A stretch of DNA of 64,000 nt, taken from Stromatinia cepivora (taxonomy: Eukaryota > Ascomycota > Leotiomycetes > Helotiales > Sclerotiniaceae). The stretch lies in assembly GCA_014898415.1 (NCBI GenBank), contig RCTD01000017.1, positions 743,001-807,000 on the forward strand. Direction: 5' to 3'. The position numbers were made by a program, and so were the translations under genes. Of this stretch, positions 12,046-24,232 are shown one piece after another. How positions within the stretch are numbered: the first letter of the stretch is position 1; the number at the start of each line of letters is the position of its first letter. The notes under the pieces are model-generated. The model was given only the letters and a program-made list of their open reading frames with translations. It did no database searches and was not told the DNA's origin.

Positions 12046-13193
12046 TATGTGTGAGGTAGAAGGATGATGTCGAACTTGAGAAAGGAGAATAAGTTGATGC
12101 TTTCAGGATCTGGCCTCTTCTAGATGACTGGAAAACACGATTGCTTAAATATAATGCTCGCTGAATAAAAATGCAAACTAAGTATCGTTTTTCTTTTTCT
12201 GAGGAGAGTCTTGTAACAATCGGGTCTTTGGGTCTTCGAATATAATAATTGGGTGAAGTGACAAGATTGAGAAGAGATGTTGTTGAGTCTTGTGTGGTAT
12301 TTGAGTTTCTTCACAAGGCTGAGTCTGCAAGGCACAAGTTCCATTGTGAAGGTGCTGTTCTGTTGTGTACCTTTGCTGACTAATATAAAATGTCACCAAC
12401 CATCCGATTGTTGCTGGGTGAATGATCTGCAACCAATCATTCCCGCCGCGAGCAGACAACAACAGAACGAAAATAGAAGAGTTCGAGGGCGCGCAAGGGT
12501 TTGATGTTATCCAAATTAATCACAAGGAATAAGTTGATTATCACTATTATACAAAAAAACCTTCGGATTCTGGATTCACATTTGGATTTGCATTCGCGCC
12601 GTATTCATTCAGCCTTCCCCTCCTTCTTCTATTCTTATTTGGCAAAAATTCATACAATTCTCCTTCCTCCTTCCTCCTTCCTCCAGCAAATTCACTTGAT
12701 ATTCGAAGTCGTTAGGGTCTCATTCAGCCTTTGCCCCCTTACAGGCAATGACTGGTTAGCTTTTTCCTACCTGCCTTTCCTTGTCTTTCCGCCTTCATCG
12801 TTACATTGATAAGTAGTAACCAGCAACACCAACAACTCTGTTTATTACGACCTTACGATCGTATTCACGAAAGTTCCTATTTGCTTCTTTGCTACCTACC
12901 TTTTTCAACAACAATACAACGAGATAATTTTAATGTCATCAATCCTAAGATAGCTTTCGTGGAGCTACAAAAAGTTTACATTCATCAGATCAAGCAAATA
13001 ACGCAACGCGCGTGAGAGCTATTTTCCTCTTTTGTTCAAACCCAAGGCAATCAACAAAGGGAATCTCTTCGACGGACCGATTTTGCAACAGTTGAAGGAC
13101 TATTCGAAGCTCTGTTTTCTTCATGGCGAGAACATCATAACAAATACACAATCTGCGACTTGGATCTACTTCCTCTCTTCACGACCCTGCACA
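12046..13193. promoter_or_regulatory. Divergent upstream region of TMEM208-like and APC3 genes
   Basis: This 1.15-kb region lies between two start codons pointing away from each other. Its right part (12520-13000) is strongly pyrimidine-rich on the + strand, including a CTTCCTC tandem tract near 12662-12685, which is common in fungal promoters and 5' leaders. The frame of the APC3 gene stays open back to 13032 but has no ATG there, so that stretch is treated as leader. Confidence 0.45.
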
Positions 13194-15752
13194 ATGCCTC
13201 CCTCAAGGAAGGAAACAATCAATCCTTGTATCACGACCCAACTATGTCAACTCATTTACTACCACCTTGACAACAACCTCCTCAATAATGCCTTGTTCTT
13301 CGCAGAGCGGTTGCATGCTTACACCCCCAAAGGCCCCGAATCCTCTTACCTCCTGTCATTATGCCATTTACGACTTGGCGATTATGCTTCCGCCTTCGAG
13401 GTGGTAAAGAGCCCAGGGAATAAGATGGGAAATCTTGGTTGTGCATACATCTATGCCCAAGCATGTCTTGCACTGGGAAAATTGAAAGAGGGAATTGTGG
13501 CGTTGGAAAAGAATAGAGGCTGTTGGGGGGCACAAAACTCATTCGGCAAACATACAGAATACTCGCGGCATCCATATCCTGACGCATCTGCGGTCTGTTG
13601 TTTACTGGGGAAGCTATATCGTGCTTTTGATGACAAAAAGCAGTCGATCAGCTATTTCGAAGATGCGCTGAAATTGAATCCATTCATGTGGGATGCTTTT
13701 ACTAATCTTTGCGATATGGGCACCAGCGTTAGGGCTTCGAGTACTTTTAGGATGAGTGTAGAGATGGAGGCAATACTGAAATCGAATGCACAAGACCGAG
13801 AGGCGCCAATGGAACCCTTGTTGGTGGAGGAACCTAAACTGACCCGACCCACCGCACGAACTTACCAGAGTGACCCCGCGGATCCTTTCAATAATAATTC
13901 TACGTCTCGATCGTTTGCGGGTGGCCTTTTTGGATCACTTACTACTTCTGCATCCTCGAAGCTCGCCGAGAGCAACCCCAGTCTTACAAATCTTCCCGCG
14001 ACTGGAAATGGCAGCATCAGCTCTGATACAATGGAAACGCCTACTGGTCCTAGTGTCCCTCCCGATTATGCTATTGCGCCCAGTCGAAAAGAACCTGGTG
14101 TGGTATCAGCATTTCCTATTAACATGGAACCTCCGCAAGCCCCAGCTCGCAGGAACCGAACACTACAGGGGCTCGGCATGGACTTTAGCATGGATGTTCC
14201 GAAGATGGGTCGATCTATGACATCGAAACGACTTCAAAAGGCGGCAGCTGAAATTTCGGAAGACAGTAGCGCAGGTCACAATTCTCGCCACAACTCTGTT
14301 ACGGCACCGGGTGGGGATAGGAAGCGAACCGTGTCTGGACAGGTAGTACCTCGACAGCCCTCGGAAGACCCTGGAGCGCCTCAGAGAAGGAGTGTCAGAT
14401 TGATCAACCAATTCCGCCCAACAAGCAACAAACCTTCCAGTACCCTTGCGACTGTGGGGCCAGCGCCTGGGCGAGAATTAAAGAAGGCTAGACCTCCGAT
14501 ATCAAAGATCATGCGACCGGTTGGAGCGTCAACCGCCGGCAGACAGGTCAGCGGTAATCGAAAACCAGTGGAAGAATCCATGGAATTAGACCAAAGGGAA
14601 GGAGAGATGAGATCCCGAGCGCAAGTATCTACAAAATCTTCCAGTGCTAGGTCATCCGAATCAGACTCTGGAACTCGAGAGGAGGCTTTAAGATGGCTTC
14701 TCGACTTGTTTAAGAAGTTCGGCACCGGCTATTATTTACTTGCCAGATTTCAATCTCGTCAAGCTTTGGAAGCGTTCTCTACATTATCTACTCAGCAGCA
14801 AGACACGCCTTGGGTATTATCACAGATGGGGCGTGCCCATTACGAACAAGCATCATATGCCGAAGCAGAATCCTTGTACAGGCGGATTCGGCAAATAGCA
14901 CCAACACGCTTCCAGGATATGGAAATCTATTCTACTGTTCTTTGGCATTTGAAAAAGGAGACTGATCTGGCCTTTCTTGCCCATGAGTTGGTTGATTCTT
15001 CGTGGCAATCACCAGAGGCTTGGTGTGCGCTGGGAAATTCCTGGTCACTTATGCGAGATCATGAGCAAGCTTTACGGTGCTTCAAGCGGGCTACACAACT
15101 CAATCCCAAGTTTGCTTATGCGTTTACTCTTCAAGGTCACGAACATGTTATGAATGAAGAATACGATAAGGCACTTACCTCATACAGACATGCAATGGCT
15201 GTTGATAGGAGACACTACAATGCCTACTATGGTGTTGGTAAAGTATATGAGAAGATGGGTAATTACGATAAAGCTTTCATACACTTCGAAGCCGCTTCTA
15301 AAATCAACCCAACGAATGCCGTGCTTTTGGGTCTTATGGGAAGTGTTGTTGATAAGAAGGGGAACAAGGCACTGGCACTTGCATACTTCAAAAAGGCGAT
15401 TGAGTTGGATCCGAAATCGGCCTTGACCCGTTTCAAGAAAGCGCGATGCTTAATGACAATGGGGGATATGGAAGATGCTTTGGAGGAATTAAAGATCCTG
15501 AAAGATTTGGCTCCTGATGAGGCAATGGTTCACTTCTTATTGGGTAGACTATATAAGAGTATCAGACAGAAGGGTGCTTCAGTTCGACATTTTACCATCG
15601 CTCTAAACCTAGATCCCAAGGTATATTCTATCATATTCATTTCGAAACTTATCACTGACGAGAAATAGGCGAGTCAACAAATCAAAGAAGCCATCGAAAG
15701 TTTAGAGCAAGGGGACGACGATGAAGATGATGAAACCAGCATGATGGGCTGA
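13194..15752 (+). CDS. Anaphase-promoting complex subunit 3 (Cdc27/BimA/Nuc2)
   Basis: Exon 1 is 13194-15620 and exon 2 is 15669-15752, joined over a 48-nt intron (donor GTATAT, acceptor TAG), giving 836 aa. The start is the ATG of MPPSRKETINP, the first ATG in the frame. Residues 10-170 form an N-terminal TPR dimerisation region beginning CQLIYYHLDNNLLNNALFF, as in BimA. Residues 190-490 are Ser/Pro-rich and disordered. Residues 495-810 hold about seven TPR units, including GNSWSLMRDHEQALRCFKRA and GKVYEKMGNYDKAFIHFEAA. The small last exon adds an acidic tail ending in SMMG. APC3 is a scaffold TPR subunit that docks the Ile-Arg tails of Cdc20/Cdh1 and Apc10 in the ubiquitin ligase that triggers anaphase. 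Length fits fungal orthologues. Confidence 0.93.
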
Positions 15753-17821
15753 TTTGGCATGATCATTATTTTCAAATTCGACCACAACAGTTCCGCTGCG
15801 GATAGCAACGCCTTTCTTGTTTTCGCGTTACGTTTCGAATCGACTTTTCAGAGATACCCATTAGTTATCGACGTATTATTACTTCAAATCATTCAACGAC
15901 CTCCAAATCACAGATGCCTTCATCGTTCCAACCTCACCACTCACGCCATAACCGAATATCTCTAGAAAGATTACAAACGAAAACAGCTGCCAACGTTACA
16001 GTTTGCAAAACATGATGATACGATAAAACCGGAGGAGTTCCGGTCACGATTAGGAAAAAAGTCTCAGCAATTGCATTGGGTCGGCGTTCTTACTTCTCCC
16101 CGGCATGGTTTCTTATTACGGATGAGTGGATGGATAGTTAAAATTCCACTCCATGACCGGCTTTTTGTCGACTACCCAATTTGTCGACTGCAATATATCA
16201 CTATGATGGGGTTGCTAAGATGATAATGGGCCACGATTAGTGGCCAGGAATAGCGAACGCACTGGGTTGCAAACATACATGGGCGGAGAGGATGTGTAAA
16301 ATGAATTATTGTATATAATAATTATCTCTTTCATTCCCTTCCTGAAAGCTTGAAACGGGGCCGGGAAGAAGAAAACCTGGATGGGGGAATTGTATCATAC
16401 TCTTCTACCACAAAAATCAAGTTTTTGCCCCCGAATTGATGTAATCGCCACCACATGAGTAGCCAACCTAAATGCTCCGATTTTCTTGAGATAAATCTAG
16501 CGACATTTCAAAACGGCGAGTGCCTCATTCATGCTCATGACTGATTTTTTCTGCTGTGATTCTGGTTCGCTGCGACCGTTTCTTCTCCTTCAGCTTTTGT
16601 TTGTTGCGGCTGCTCTGCCTGATTTGAGTTTAATCCATACGTCCTAGGAAATGTTTCAAAATGGTGATGTATTCTGCGTCGTATAACACCTAATTTTCTC
16701 AATAGATACGGCTGTAAGTGTAGTTCATGCACTTTAAGTGACGGGAAATCCTGCATAGGAGGTATCGTTTTTTTGCCTCTTATATGTCTGAATCGATTGA
16801 TATGTCCAGCTCTCTCTATGCTATTGTGCTTTCGTATATATATATATTTTTTTAACGAAATTATCGGTCGCATTAGATTGAGAGGCGGGAACATTTATTT
16901 AAATCCCGTGCTATTTCGTAGGCTAGCAGGTGTTTATGAAATTAATAGGTGATGCTGTCGATATCTCATATCTACTTCATTCGGGAAACTATCTTCTTTA
17001 TACACTGGCCCACGGGATTCCTCCTATTCCATTTGGTAAATTTGTCCCATTGGGTAATGTTGAGAGGATTGATCACTAGTAGAATCTCATAGATTGGAGT
17101 GAGGTTAGTTCCTGAAATGGGGATTTCATTGTTGTGTTTATTGATTGGGAGCTAGAATGGGGTTGGACACTTTTAAGAGATGTATGTGCCTTGGTGGGCT
17201 GAACAGCGCTAATACTAATACGGGTCTGGCTCCAGAATATAGGGCTACTGACTACTTTCAACAGGTAGCCAAAGAGCAGCTCTTGGATGGAATCTGAGGA
17301 GTGCAAGGAATCGGAGAATAAATTAAGCGTCAGGTGTTGTTTCTGGTTATCCCTCAGGCCAATGCGCAGTTACGGCGGCCTCTCTTAGTTTGGGAAGAAC
17401 AAAGGCGTTGTTTAGTTAATTCTATGCTGGAATGGGTTTAGCTCGAGAATCGAGGTATATACTGACACATCTTTGTTCTCTTCACTAGAGAGAACAATGA
17501 CCTTGTCGGTGATTACCTTGATCTATTGGATCAATGCAACATCTGTTCAGTATGATGTTCCGAATCTGTGGCGACCTTGTTTCCTTGCCTTCATCTTCAA
17601 GACTAACTAGTACCTCAAGATTGAAACCCCCTACCGCAATGTTCTCTGTAATATTGATGGAGCTGTTCATAATTCAGGTTGTGAACAGTACATATGCGAT
17701 TTGCTTAAATAGTCGAGAATTTTCTTAGGATCTCTCTTGAATCATTCATCACAAATCCAGAACATTAAACACACTATTACACTCAACATCTATTCAAACA
17801 TTACGGAATACCCATTACAAA
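15753..17821. other. Intergenic, no gene seen
   Basis: The left part is the 3' flank of APC3 and the right part (17,700-17,821) the leader of the RING-H2 gene. A (TA)n tract lies around 16835-16846. Open frames at 16535-16894 and 17076-17306 show no domain or splice partner. Confidence 0.45.
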
Positions 17822-19126
17822 ATGTGTATCATACTAAAGTTTAGCTACGGAGCGTGTGGCCACCAAGTTGATCACATGCGTCCATGTCGGGAAGATGGTT
17901 CTAGTTGCCTGAGCAGGTACTACGCGTTACCAGAGACAAGCAATGACTTCTGTCGTGAGTGCTTCATGCTACCCGATCCCAGAGTCGCTCAATCCCTTGA
18001 GCATCTCTCTGAAGAATCAATAATGGAATGGATGGTCGAACGTTATCAAAATTGGAATGTTGAAGCTGAAACCCAGGATTTACAGATTCGAGTCCAAAAT
18101 TTACCACCTATGCCTGGTCATCAGTATAATCCCGATTACCCCTTGTCCAACCGCATACCTTCCGGTCTACTTCCTAGAGAAAGCCTTTATTTGCTAAGTA
18201 TGATCGTCAATCAGCGATTGATTCCTGATTTCTGGCTTCGCGTAATCCGGGGCGAGAATCCATCGCGTGACTCCAGAGAATCGATTCTGTGTCTTCGACA
18301 AATCATGATGGTCAATACGGCACTTGCTCGTTTGAGAGTACGCTTGCCGGAAAATGAATGGCACCATTTTATGGGTAAGCAACCCCCGGGATTTGATGCA
18401 GCCAGAATATTTCATCCAATCGTACTCCCACTCGTTGACGATGAAGACTGCGGTATCTGTCGCGAGCCCCTCAAAGACGTAGAAGAGCAAGGAGTGCCAG
18501 TGAAAACCCACTGCGATCATGTGTTTCATCAGAAATGCCTTGAGGAATGGCTTAACTTGTCACCCAATGGCGATTGTCCAGCTTGCAGAGCAGCACTTCG
18601 GGGGGCAAACCCAGATATTCAAGAGCCTGACCAAATCTCAGAATGGCTCACATCTCTCATCGTGCCCGGGCCACAGACTTTTCCTCATGAACAACCTATT
18701 ACGGATCAGTACATCCAGCAGTTAAATGCTAATGTTGAGGAAGCTCGTGTGAGGGCTGTACAGACTGATCGAAATCTCACAGCCATCGAGAGAGAGATAT
18801 TAGAAACACTGGATGAGAACTCCCGCCTCGTATACCATGCTTTCCAACAATTTCAAGCCACACGCGCAATATCCATCCGCACCCCCCGAGAACTGTCTGA
18901 AGACGCCTACGCTAGGTGTGAGATTAATGATCGAAACCGTGAATGGATGATCGCGGAGACTCGCATAGCTTCTCGGAGGCTGTATAGACGAAGAGATGAG
19001 TTGGTATCGTTGAGTGACCAGGCTCAAACAGATTACCATGCGGCTATGAGAGAACTAGACCGAGCAACAATGGAACGGGCACGTAGAGCATTGTTTCGTG
19101 TGATGATGGATAATCAAGCGATCTAG
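17822..19126 (+). CDS. RING-H2 finger protein, likely E3 ubiquitin ligase, 434 aa
   Basis: One uninterrupted exon from ATG to TAG. A RING-H2 domain occupies residues about 210-255: Cys210-x2-Cys213, then CDHVFHQKC supplying Cys-x-His-x2-His-x2-Cys, then Cys252-x2-Cys255. All eight zinc ligands are in place, in C3H2C3 order. The N-terminus has a second cysteine-rich patch (CGHQ...CREDGSSC...CRECF) that could bind metal but matches no named finger I know. The C-terminal 150 residues are charged and helical (Arg/Glu-rich, probable coiled coil). RING-H2 proteins usually recruit E2 enzymes to ubiquitinate substrates; the substrate here is unknown. No transmembrane segment is apparent. Lineage-specific RING genes of this kind are common in Leotiomycetes (inference). 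Confidence 0.85.
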   Translation: MCIILKFSYGACGHQVDHMRPCREDGSSCLSRYYALPETSNDFCRECFMLPDPRVAQSLEHLSEESIMEWMVERYQNWNVEAETQDLQIRVQNLPPMPGHQYNPDYPLSNRIPSGLLPRESLYLLSMIVNQRLIPDFWLRVIRGENPSRDSRESILCLRQIMMVNTALARLRVRLPENEWHHFMGKQPPGFDAARIFHPIVLPLVDDEDCGICREPLKDVEEQGVPVKTHCDHVFHQKCLEEWLNLSPNGDCPACRAALRGANPDIQEPDQISEWLTSLIVPGPQTFPHEQPITDQYIQQLNANVEEARVRAVQTDRNLTAIEREILETLDENSRLVYHAFQQFQATRAISIRTPRELSEDAYARCEINDRNREWMIAETRIASRRLYRRRDELVSLSDQAQTDYHAAMRELDRATMERARRALFRVMMDNQAI

Positions 19127-20345
19127 TAAATTGTCAATAGTCCTGGGTTATTCAACTTCATCCTTGCATTGTACTCTCTTATTTGATTGCTTTACTAGAC
19201 AAACTAGACAATAGCTGTCACTCTTTAGAACACGCAACTCCATAGGATCGTACAATATAAAACATATTAAACAAAAAATAAACATTTATGAACTTTTCAG
19301 AATATATATTACCACGTGACACGATGCTGAATTTGATCGAAAAGGGATTTGAAAGACATTGAAACTTAAATAAATACTGTGAAATTTTTGTTGTGTTATC
19401 TTTGATTATTTTCGATTTATTTACTTAACAAGTTTGAGTTTAAGTTCATATTCTCTTATAAGATTGAAATTATAATGATTATATCAATATATACTATCTG
19501 TCTGTATATATCATAATCTGGGACCTGCTTGAATGATATCATATCTCTTCACCCCCAACTCAGAGAAAGATATGAAGTCTGATGAATGTCTAGAATTTTA
19601 AGATCTAAGCATCACGTTCAGGAATACAATGCCCCGCCAATTCGCGCTACACAATAGATTCGAGTGCCTTAGTACTATCCTATTTCAAGCCAATTACCAT
19701 CACATTATATACTCACTCGAGAATACTAGATATACTACACAAATTCTCTCTATACATATACGTTCTATCTATCATCTAATCCTTCTAAAACTCGGAACTC
19801 TTAACTTTATTAACTTTATCAATATCTCTTCTTCTCTTGAAATCCTTTCAGTTATTCTCCTCTCCTTTAATCAAGTTCTAGTCTTTTTAATATTCACTTT
19901 CTTCACGTTTTATTCTTTAAACAAATATATAATATCAATTTAAATAATTCTATTATTCTATCATTCTACTATCCCGGCTTTCTTTTTAAATCTTTAAACC
20001 TTCACACAATATTATTTTAATCTTTCTAGCCTAAAGATTATAAAACCTTAAGATTTTATTTTATCAATTACTAATTCTAATTTAAAGTTTAAATTTAGTT
20101 TATTGTACAGATTCGCTTAATTATATTATATTAAATAGATCATCTATATTGATCTGGCTTGTGGGGATAATAATATGAAAAACTACTACAGTCTTCACTA
20201 ACTCTGGCTCAATCACAATTATCACATCCATCTCCAAAACACACACACACACAAAAACCATACTCAAAACCTATCCATTACACCAACAGTCATCTCATTT
20301 TCTCAAGCAATTTCCCCTTCCCCCTCTATGCCCCAAACTAACCAA
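19127..20345. other. AT-rich intergenic region
   Basis: From about 19250 to 20170 the DNA is strongly AT-rich with TATA-type runs and no supportable gene; the open frame at 19629-19943 is built of Ile, Leu, Tyr and Phe codons expected by chance in such DNA. A (CA)n run lies near 20239-20254. AT enrichment is compatible with old repeat DNA altered by RIP, but no repeat boundary is visible. Confidence 0.5.
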
Positions 20346-22231
20346 TTAAACAACAGCCACCCCCAAAAACAACACCAAAACCGCCGCATAGCACCCCAAA
20401 ACCAATCCTGTATCCCTCATTCCCCATTCCCCACCCAATCCAAACCCACTCCTCGAATCTCTTTCCCTCGACCCCCAAATCCCCTCCCACCCCGCATTCC
20501 CATTCCCTTTCTCGCCCCCACCCACTCCCCACGCAAGTATAACCCCCACAACCACCAAACTCCCCCCCACAACCCCCACCCCCGCCACCCTCCCCACACC
20601 CCCCGGCCAAAGCACCAACCCCGCCACCGGAGCCAGCACACACGCCCCTCCAATCACCGCCCCCAAAACCCTCCTCAACCAATTCCCCAGCGCATTCCCC
20701 CTCCTCCACCCCCTATTCCTCGTTTCCCTCCTTATATTCCTCCATACTCCATTACTGATACTCCAATCTGTATGATACGCTACTAATTTTTTTTCAAGTT
20801 CGTTTGTGAAAGCGGTTTCGTGGGGATTGTTAATGGATTTTGCGAGTTCGAGGATGGCGAGTTGTTTGCCGTAGAGGTGGAAGCGGGGGGGGAGGGAGGA
20901 TTTGTTGAGGTTGAGGAGGGGCATGGGGGAACTGAGCCAGTATTCGTAGTTGCGGATTGAGCGGGCTAGGGAGGAGGTTAGTTGAAAGGGGGGTTGGGAT
21001 AATGGGGAATGGGGAGGATGTAGTAGGGAGAGAAGAATGGAGGAAGTTTTTAAGGGGATATTGATGGATGGTACGCACTGTATTTCTCGAGATCTTCTTG
21101 GATCTGATCCCAGCGATCGGGGATGCGTACTTGATGATACTGTCAGCTGATTTCCCAGGAAGAGCCAACTGGATAGATGTCATACATACAATCTTTATAC
21201 TTCTCATTCCTACTCAACAATATCCAATTATGCTTATGCAATTTCGCAGTCGAGTGCAGTATATCCTCCAAATACATCGTTCGAAGCATTGCTCTATGTT
21301 CACCCATCGGATAACTATTTAAAGACCAAATCAGCACATCAAAACCTCACCCCTGAATCCTTCCCATAAACTCAAAAGAAAATACTCACACATCCGGCAA
21401 ATCCTCCGACCTCGGATCATACTTCTCCAAAAACTCCGCCAAATCCCTCGGCAAAACCTCCTCCACCTTCCTCTCCTCCAACGGCCCCACGAACCCCCCC
21501 TCCCTCATCCCCTCACTCGCCCCCCTCCTCTGCATAACCGGTCTTTTCACCTCCCCCGCGAACACCCTCTCCTCTTCTCCCCCCCTACGCATACTAAGCG
21601 CCGTCCTCAGCGCCTCCTTAAAAAGATGCGTCTGATAATACACCTGTTCCTCCTCGCCCAACAACCTATCCTGAGAATTCCCACTACTCTGATTATTTCT
21701 ACGAAAATGCTGTTCTGCAGCTTTTTGCTTCAGGTTTTTTTTGATGCGTGATTGGGGTGATAGCGGGCTAGGTGTTGAGGAGTTGGGTATGGGTCGATCG
21801 TTGGGATCACTCATACTATAGCGTCTTTTTTCTCTTTGGGGAGCCCCGCTGCCGGGGAGAACTCCGAGGTATTCGTGTAATCTTTCGAGTTGCTCTTTAT
21901 CCAATTGTGTCCTATCTGTAGCTGGTGCATTTCGCAATCTTCCACTTCCAGCAGTATTCCCTGCGGTACCAGCGCCAGAAAGCGCACTCCAAGATCGATC
22001 ACTAAATGTGACACTCTTGGGACTGGGACTCGGCGGTGGTTTGAAAATAGTGTCGTGTCTATAAGCGGCAGGCGGCGCATTAAAGGGATCCTGTTGGGAT
22101 TGAGTAGAGAAGATGGGAGAAGGATGCGGAGGAATATGTGTGCGGCCACGGTGATCGCCTGTGAAACCTTTTTTGTATGTGCGGTTTTGGCCTCCTTCAA
22201 GATCGGGAGAGCGGGAGAAGAGGGACCGCAT
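20346..22231 (-). CDS. Membrane protein with Gly/Val-rich C-terminal helices, 545 aa (DUF6594-like?)
   Basis: Four exons on the minus strand: 22231-21390, 21314-21190, 21129-21079 and 20965-20346, with introns of 75, 60 and 113 nt (donors GTGAGT, GTATGT, GTGCGT). The phases agree throughout. Residues 1-250 are disordered, rich in Ser, Pro and Arg, with FKEALRTALSMRRGGEEERVFAGEVKR near the end. A middle helical part carries EHRAMLRTMYLEDILHSTAKLHKHNW and RWDQIQEDLEKY. The last 150 residues contain three or four hydrophobic segments made mostly of Gly, Val, Ala and Leu, finishing with CYAAVLVLFLGVAVV. The soluble helical part plus a C-terminal membrane triplet recalls the fungal DUF6594 family, but the match is by memory and weak. 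The last exon is extremely G-rich on its coding strand. Function unknown. Confidence 0.65.
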
Positions 22232-22588
22232 GGTTGTGAGGGGGTGGTGTGGTTGAGGGGTACTGATATTTGGTATGTGTGAAGTTTTGATTTAGGGAGA
22301 TGAATTTGGAGAATATGAGATTGGGTATAAGAAAGTATGCATGGTTTCCGAGTAGAAATTATTTAGTCGCACTTTCTCAAATTGATGAGCGTGACTGATT
22401 GTAAAACATCTATTAGTTCTTTCTATATCTATATCTATCCATCTCGTCTAAAGTCTAAATCCTTCATCCGTCTAATCGCCCATCGATATCTATCATTGCA
22501 AGACCAGAAACCAGATATTTACAACTTCTTATTGTACAACCGCATCAGACGATTATACATCTTATATTGTAGACCCACAAACATACAT
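22232..22588. other. Upstream/downstream spacer between two minus-strand genes
   Basis: The spacer holds the 3' flank of the peroxidase gene and, below it, the start-codon-proximal region of the membrane-protein gene. No other feature is seen. Confidence 0.4.
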
Positions 22589-23665
22589 TTATAGCTTGGA
22601 CTTGAACTGCTTATTGTCCTCCTTCAATGGCTCTGCCTCACTCACATCCACCTTATCATCTGAACTCTTCGCTGGACTACCAGGAGTATCCTTCTTCTTC
22701 GGCGCCGAATGATATCCACCCTTTTCATTGTCTAGGTTTGTAATATTGCCCTCTTCATCTCTTTGAATGCCCAACTCAATTAGCTTGGCAAAGACTTTAC
22801 TGAAATCCTCAAAGAACTTCTCCTTATCATCTGCATATTTCCCCACCCATTTCTTGAACTCCTTATCTTGTGTGAGAGCCAAATCTGTTGGAAGCATCAT
22901 CAATTCTGTTTCGGTATCCTCGTCATAGTTGACGAATTGTTCAATTCCATTTGGCAACTTCTTCTTGCGCCATTGCAACGAAAGCAAGAGTCTGTAATAT
23001 TGATTCGAAAACCTCGTAGGATTGTTAACCCAAGCTCCCTCAAATCCGGATCGATCGCTATGACATCGACCAAGATTATGTGCTCCACTCAACGCAACAA
23101 TTTCTTGATCATTAAAGCCCATGCGGTAAAAGATCCATCGGAGATGATCCGAGCCTTGTGCTGCATCTGGTAGACGTCCTCGTGGGGGCAATTTCGAATC
23201 ATCAACATAATCTGTTCGTCCTCCTTTCCATGGGATATCTGGACCACCCATTTCTTTGATTGCCACAACTCCTGCCAGTGTCCAAAGATCCGCATATGTT
23301 ATCCAGGGGTGCTTGGCTTTGACTGGTTCGAGGAATACTCTTGCATGTTGCAGACCAGCGTTTGCTGGATCACCCCCTTCACTTTCGTATCGCATACCAG
23401 CTCCATTGGATCCACCCGTATCTGTTTCAGCATCGTATGTTCCAGCAGAGTGCCTAGAAGATATTAGTTTGTGAATCGAAGGGAGTAAATGCGCCCAAGC
23501 GGATTGCAGCAGCCTCGCACAGTTTGGAAGAGACGTGGATTGGAAGCTCACATACCATGCTAAGCGCACAAGAACAGGTCCAGCACTGCCATCATCATAT
23601 TCCGGTTGGTGTAAAAGACCAGCAATATCCTTACTAACGGCGGCAAAATCCCCTTTCTTACTCAT
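22589..23665 (-). CDS. Cytochrome c peroxidase-type heme peroxidase, 324 aa
   Basis: Two exons, 23665-23556 and 23453-22589, join across a 102-nt intron (donor GTATGT, acceptor CTAG), restoring the active-site motif RLAWHSAGTYD. The frame stays open upstream but only from a TTG, so the ATG of MSKKGDF is chosen. Distal Arg34, Trp37 and His38 and the proximal heme ligand His162 in [12 protein letters not shown] are all present. This is class I heme peroxidase architecture. No mitochondrial presequence is visible, so it resembles the second, short cytochrome c peroxidase-like enzyme of filamentous fungi rather than mitochondrial CCP1. The C-terminus carries a Lys/Ser/Asp-rich tail of about 50 residues. 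The enzyme reduces hydrogen peroxide with a one-electron donor, probably cytochrome c or ascorbate. It lies in tandem with the membrane-protein gene downstream. Confidence 0.9.
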   Translation of the reverse strand: MSKKGDFAAVSKDIAGLLHQPEYDDGSAGPVLVRLAWYVSFQSTSLPNCARLLQSAWAHLLPSIHKLISSRHSAGTYDAETDTGGSNGAGMRYESEGGDPANAGLQHARVFLEPVKAKHPWITYADLWTLAGVVAIKEMGGPDIPWKGGRTDYVDDSKLPPRGRLPDAAQGSDHLRWIFYRMGFNDQEIVALSGAHNLGRCHSDRSGFEGAWVNNPTRFSNQYYRLLLSLQWRKKKLPNGIEQFVNYDEDTETELMMLPTDLALTQDKEFKKWVGKYADDKEKFFEDFSKVFAKLIELGIQRDEEGNITNLDNEKGGYHSAPKKKDTPGSPAKSSDDKVDVSEAEPLKEDNKQFKSKL

Positions 23666-23977
23666 CTTGTCTCTTGTATTTTTGAACAAGCCCAAAGGAA
23701 ATATATATTAAAGAGGAATCTATGTGACCAAATAGGAATCTAGAGACAATCGCCACTTATAATGAAATGAAGCAAAAAAAAGTCAGGGGAAACACGGGGG
23801 AAAGTTAGGAAATAGAGATCACACAAAAGAGACGCCATACCGAGGCTCGCGGCAATACCAATTCCCCTTACCGCGCGATTGTCTTGTGAAAAATCATGGC
23901 AGAAATCATACTAACATTGTGGGTCTTTTTCGATGATTCATGGAGTTTTGATGATGATAAGGAAGAGATGTTAAATT
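23666..23977. other. Peroxidase upstream region
   Basis: Presumed promoter and leader of the peroxidase gene. AT-rich with no other feature. Confidence 0.4.
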
Positions 23978-24232
23978 TCATTTCCGTGATATGCCAATAC
24001 TTTTTTTTTTACCGAGGTCGGAGTCTGAAATTCTGTGTGTGAATATATGGTCTTGGAGGTGTGAGGTTAACACTTTTCTTACTAAATAGCGCCCGAGGTG
24101 TGCGATTAGTTGCCGAAGATTCGTGAGGGTGACTTCGGACAAAGATAAGATATCTCGGATTAATTGTTCAAATCGAGTATGCCTCACATCGATAACAGGT
24201 CGTCCGTCAGCAGCTGCAGATTGAAGAATAAC
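23978..24232 (-). CDS. Possible last exon of an unresolved gene
   Basis: After an acceptor-like CATTAG at the upper end, an open frame of 84 codons begins VILQSAAADGRPVIDVRH and continues FEQLIRDILSLSEVTLTNLRQLIAHLGRYL. Its composition looks like a real helical protein rather than random translation. Upstream, a frame from an ATG at 24888 (MSSTTRTFIYSG) meets good GTATGT-type donors near 24852 and 24690, so a multi-exon gene spanning 23978-24888 is conceivable. I could not join the pieces with confidence and recognise no family. It may equally be a fragment. Confidence 0.25.
   Translation of the reverse strand, partial: VILQSAAADGRPVIDVRHTRFEQLIRDILSLSEVTLTNLRQLIAHLGRYLVRKVLTSHLQDHIFTHRISDSDLGKKKSIGISRK

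Noticed and set aside
13032..13193. Longer N-terminus for APC3
   Set aside because: The frame is open but starts from TTG, and the residues do not resemble the family; the first ATG at 13194 leads directly into the conserved TPR start.
20328..20786. 152-codon Pro-rich + strand frame
   Set aside because: It is antisense to the G-rich membrane exon and its Pro/His content is the expected complement of Gly/Val/Trp codons.
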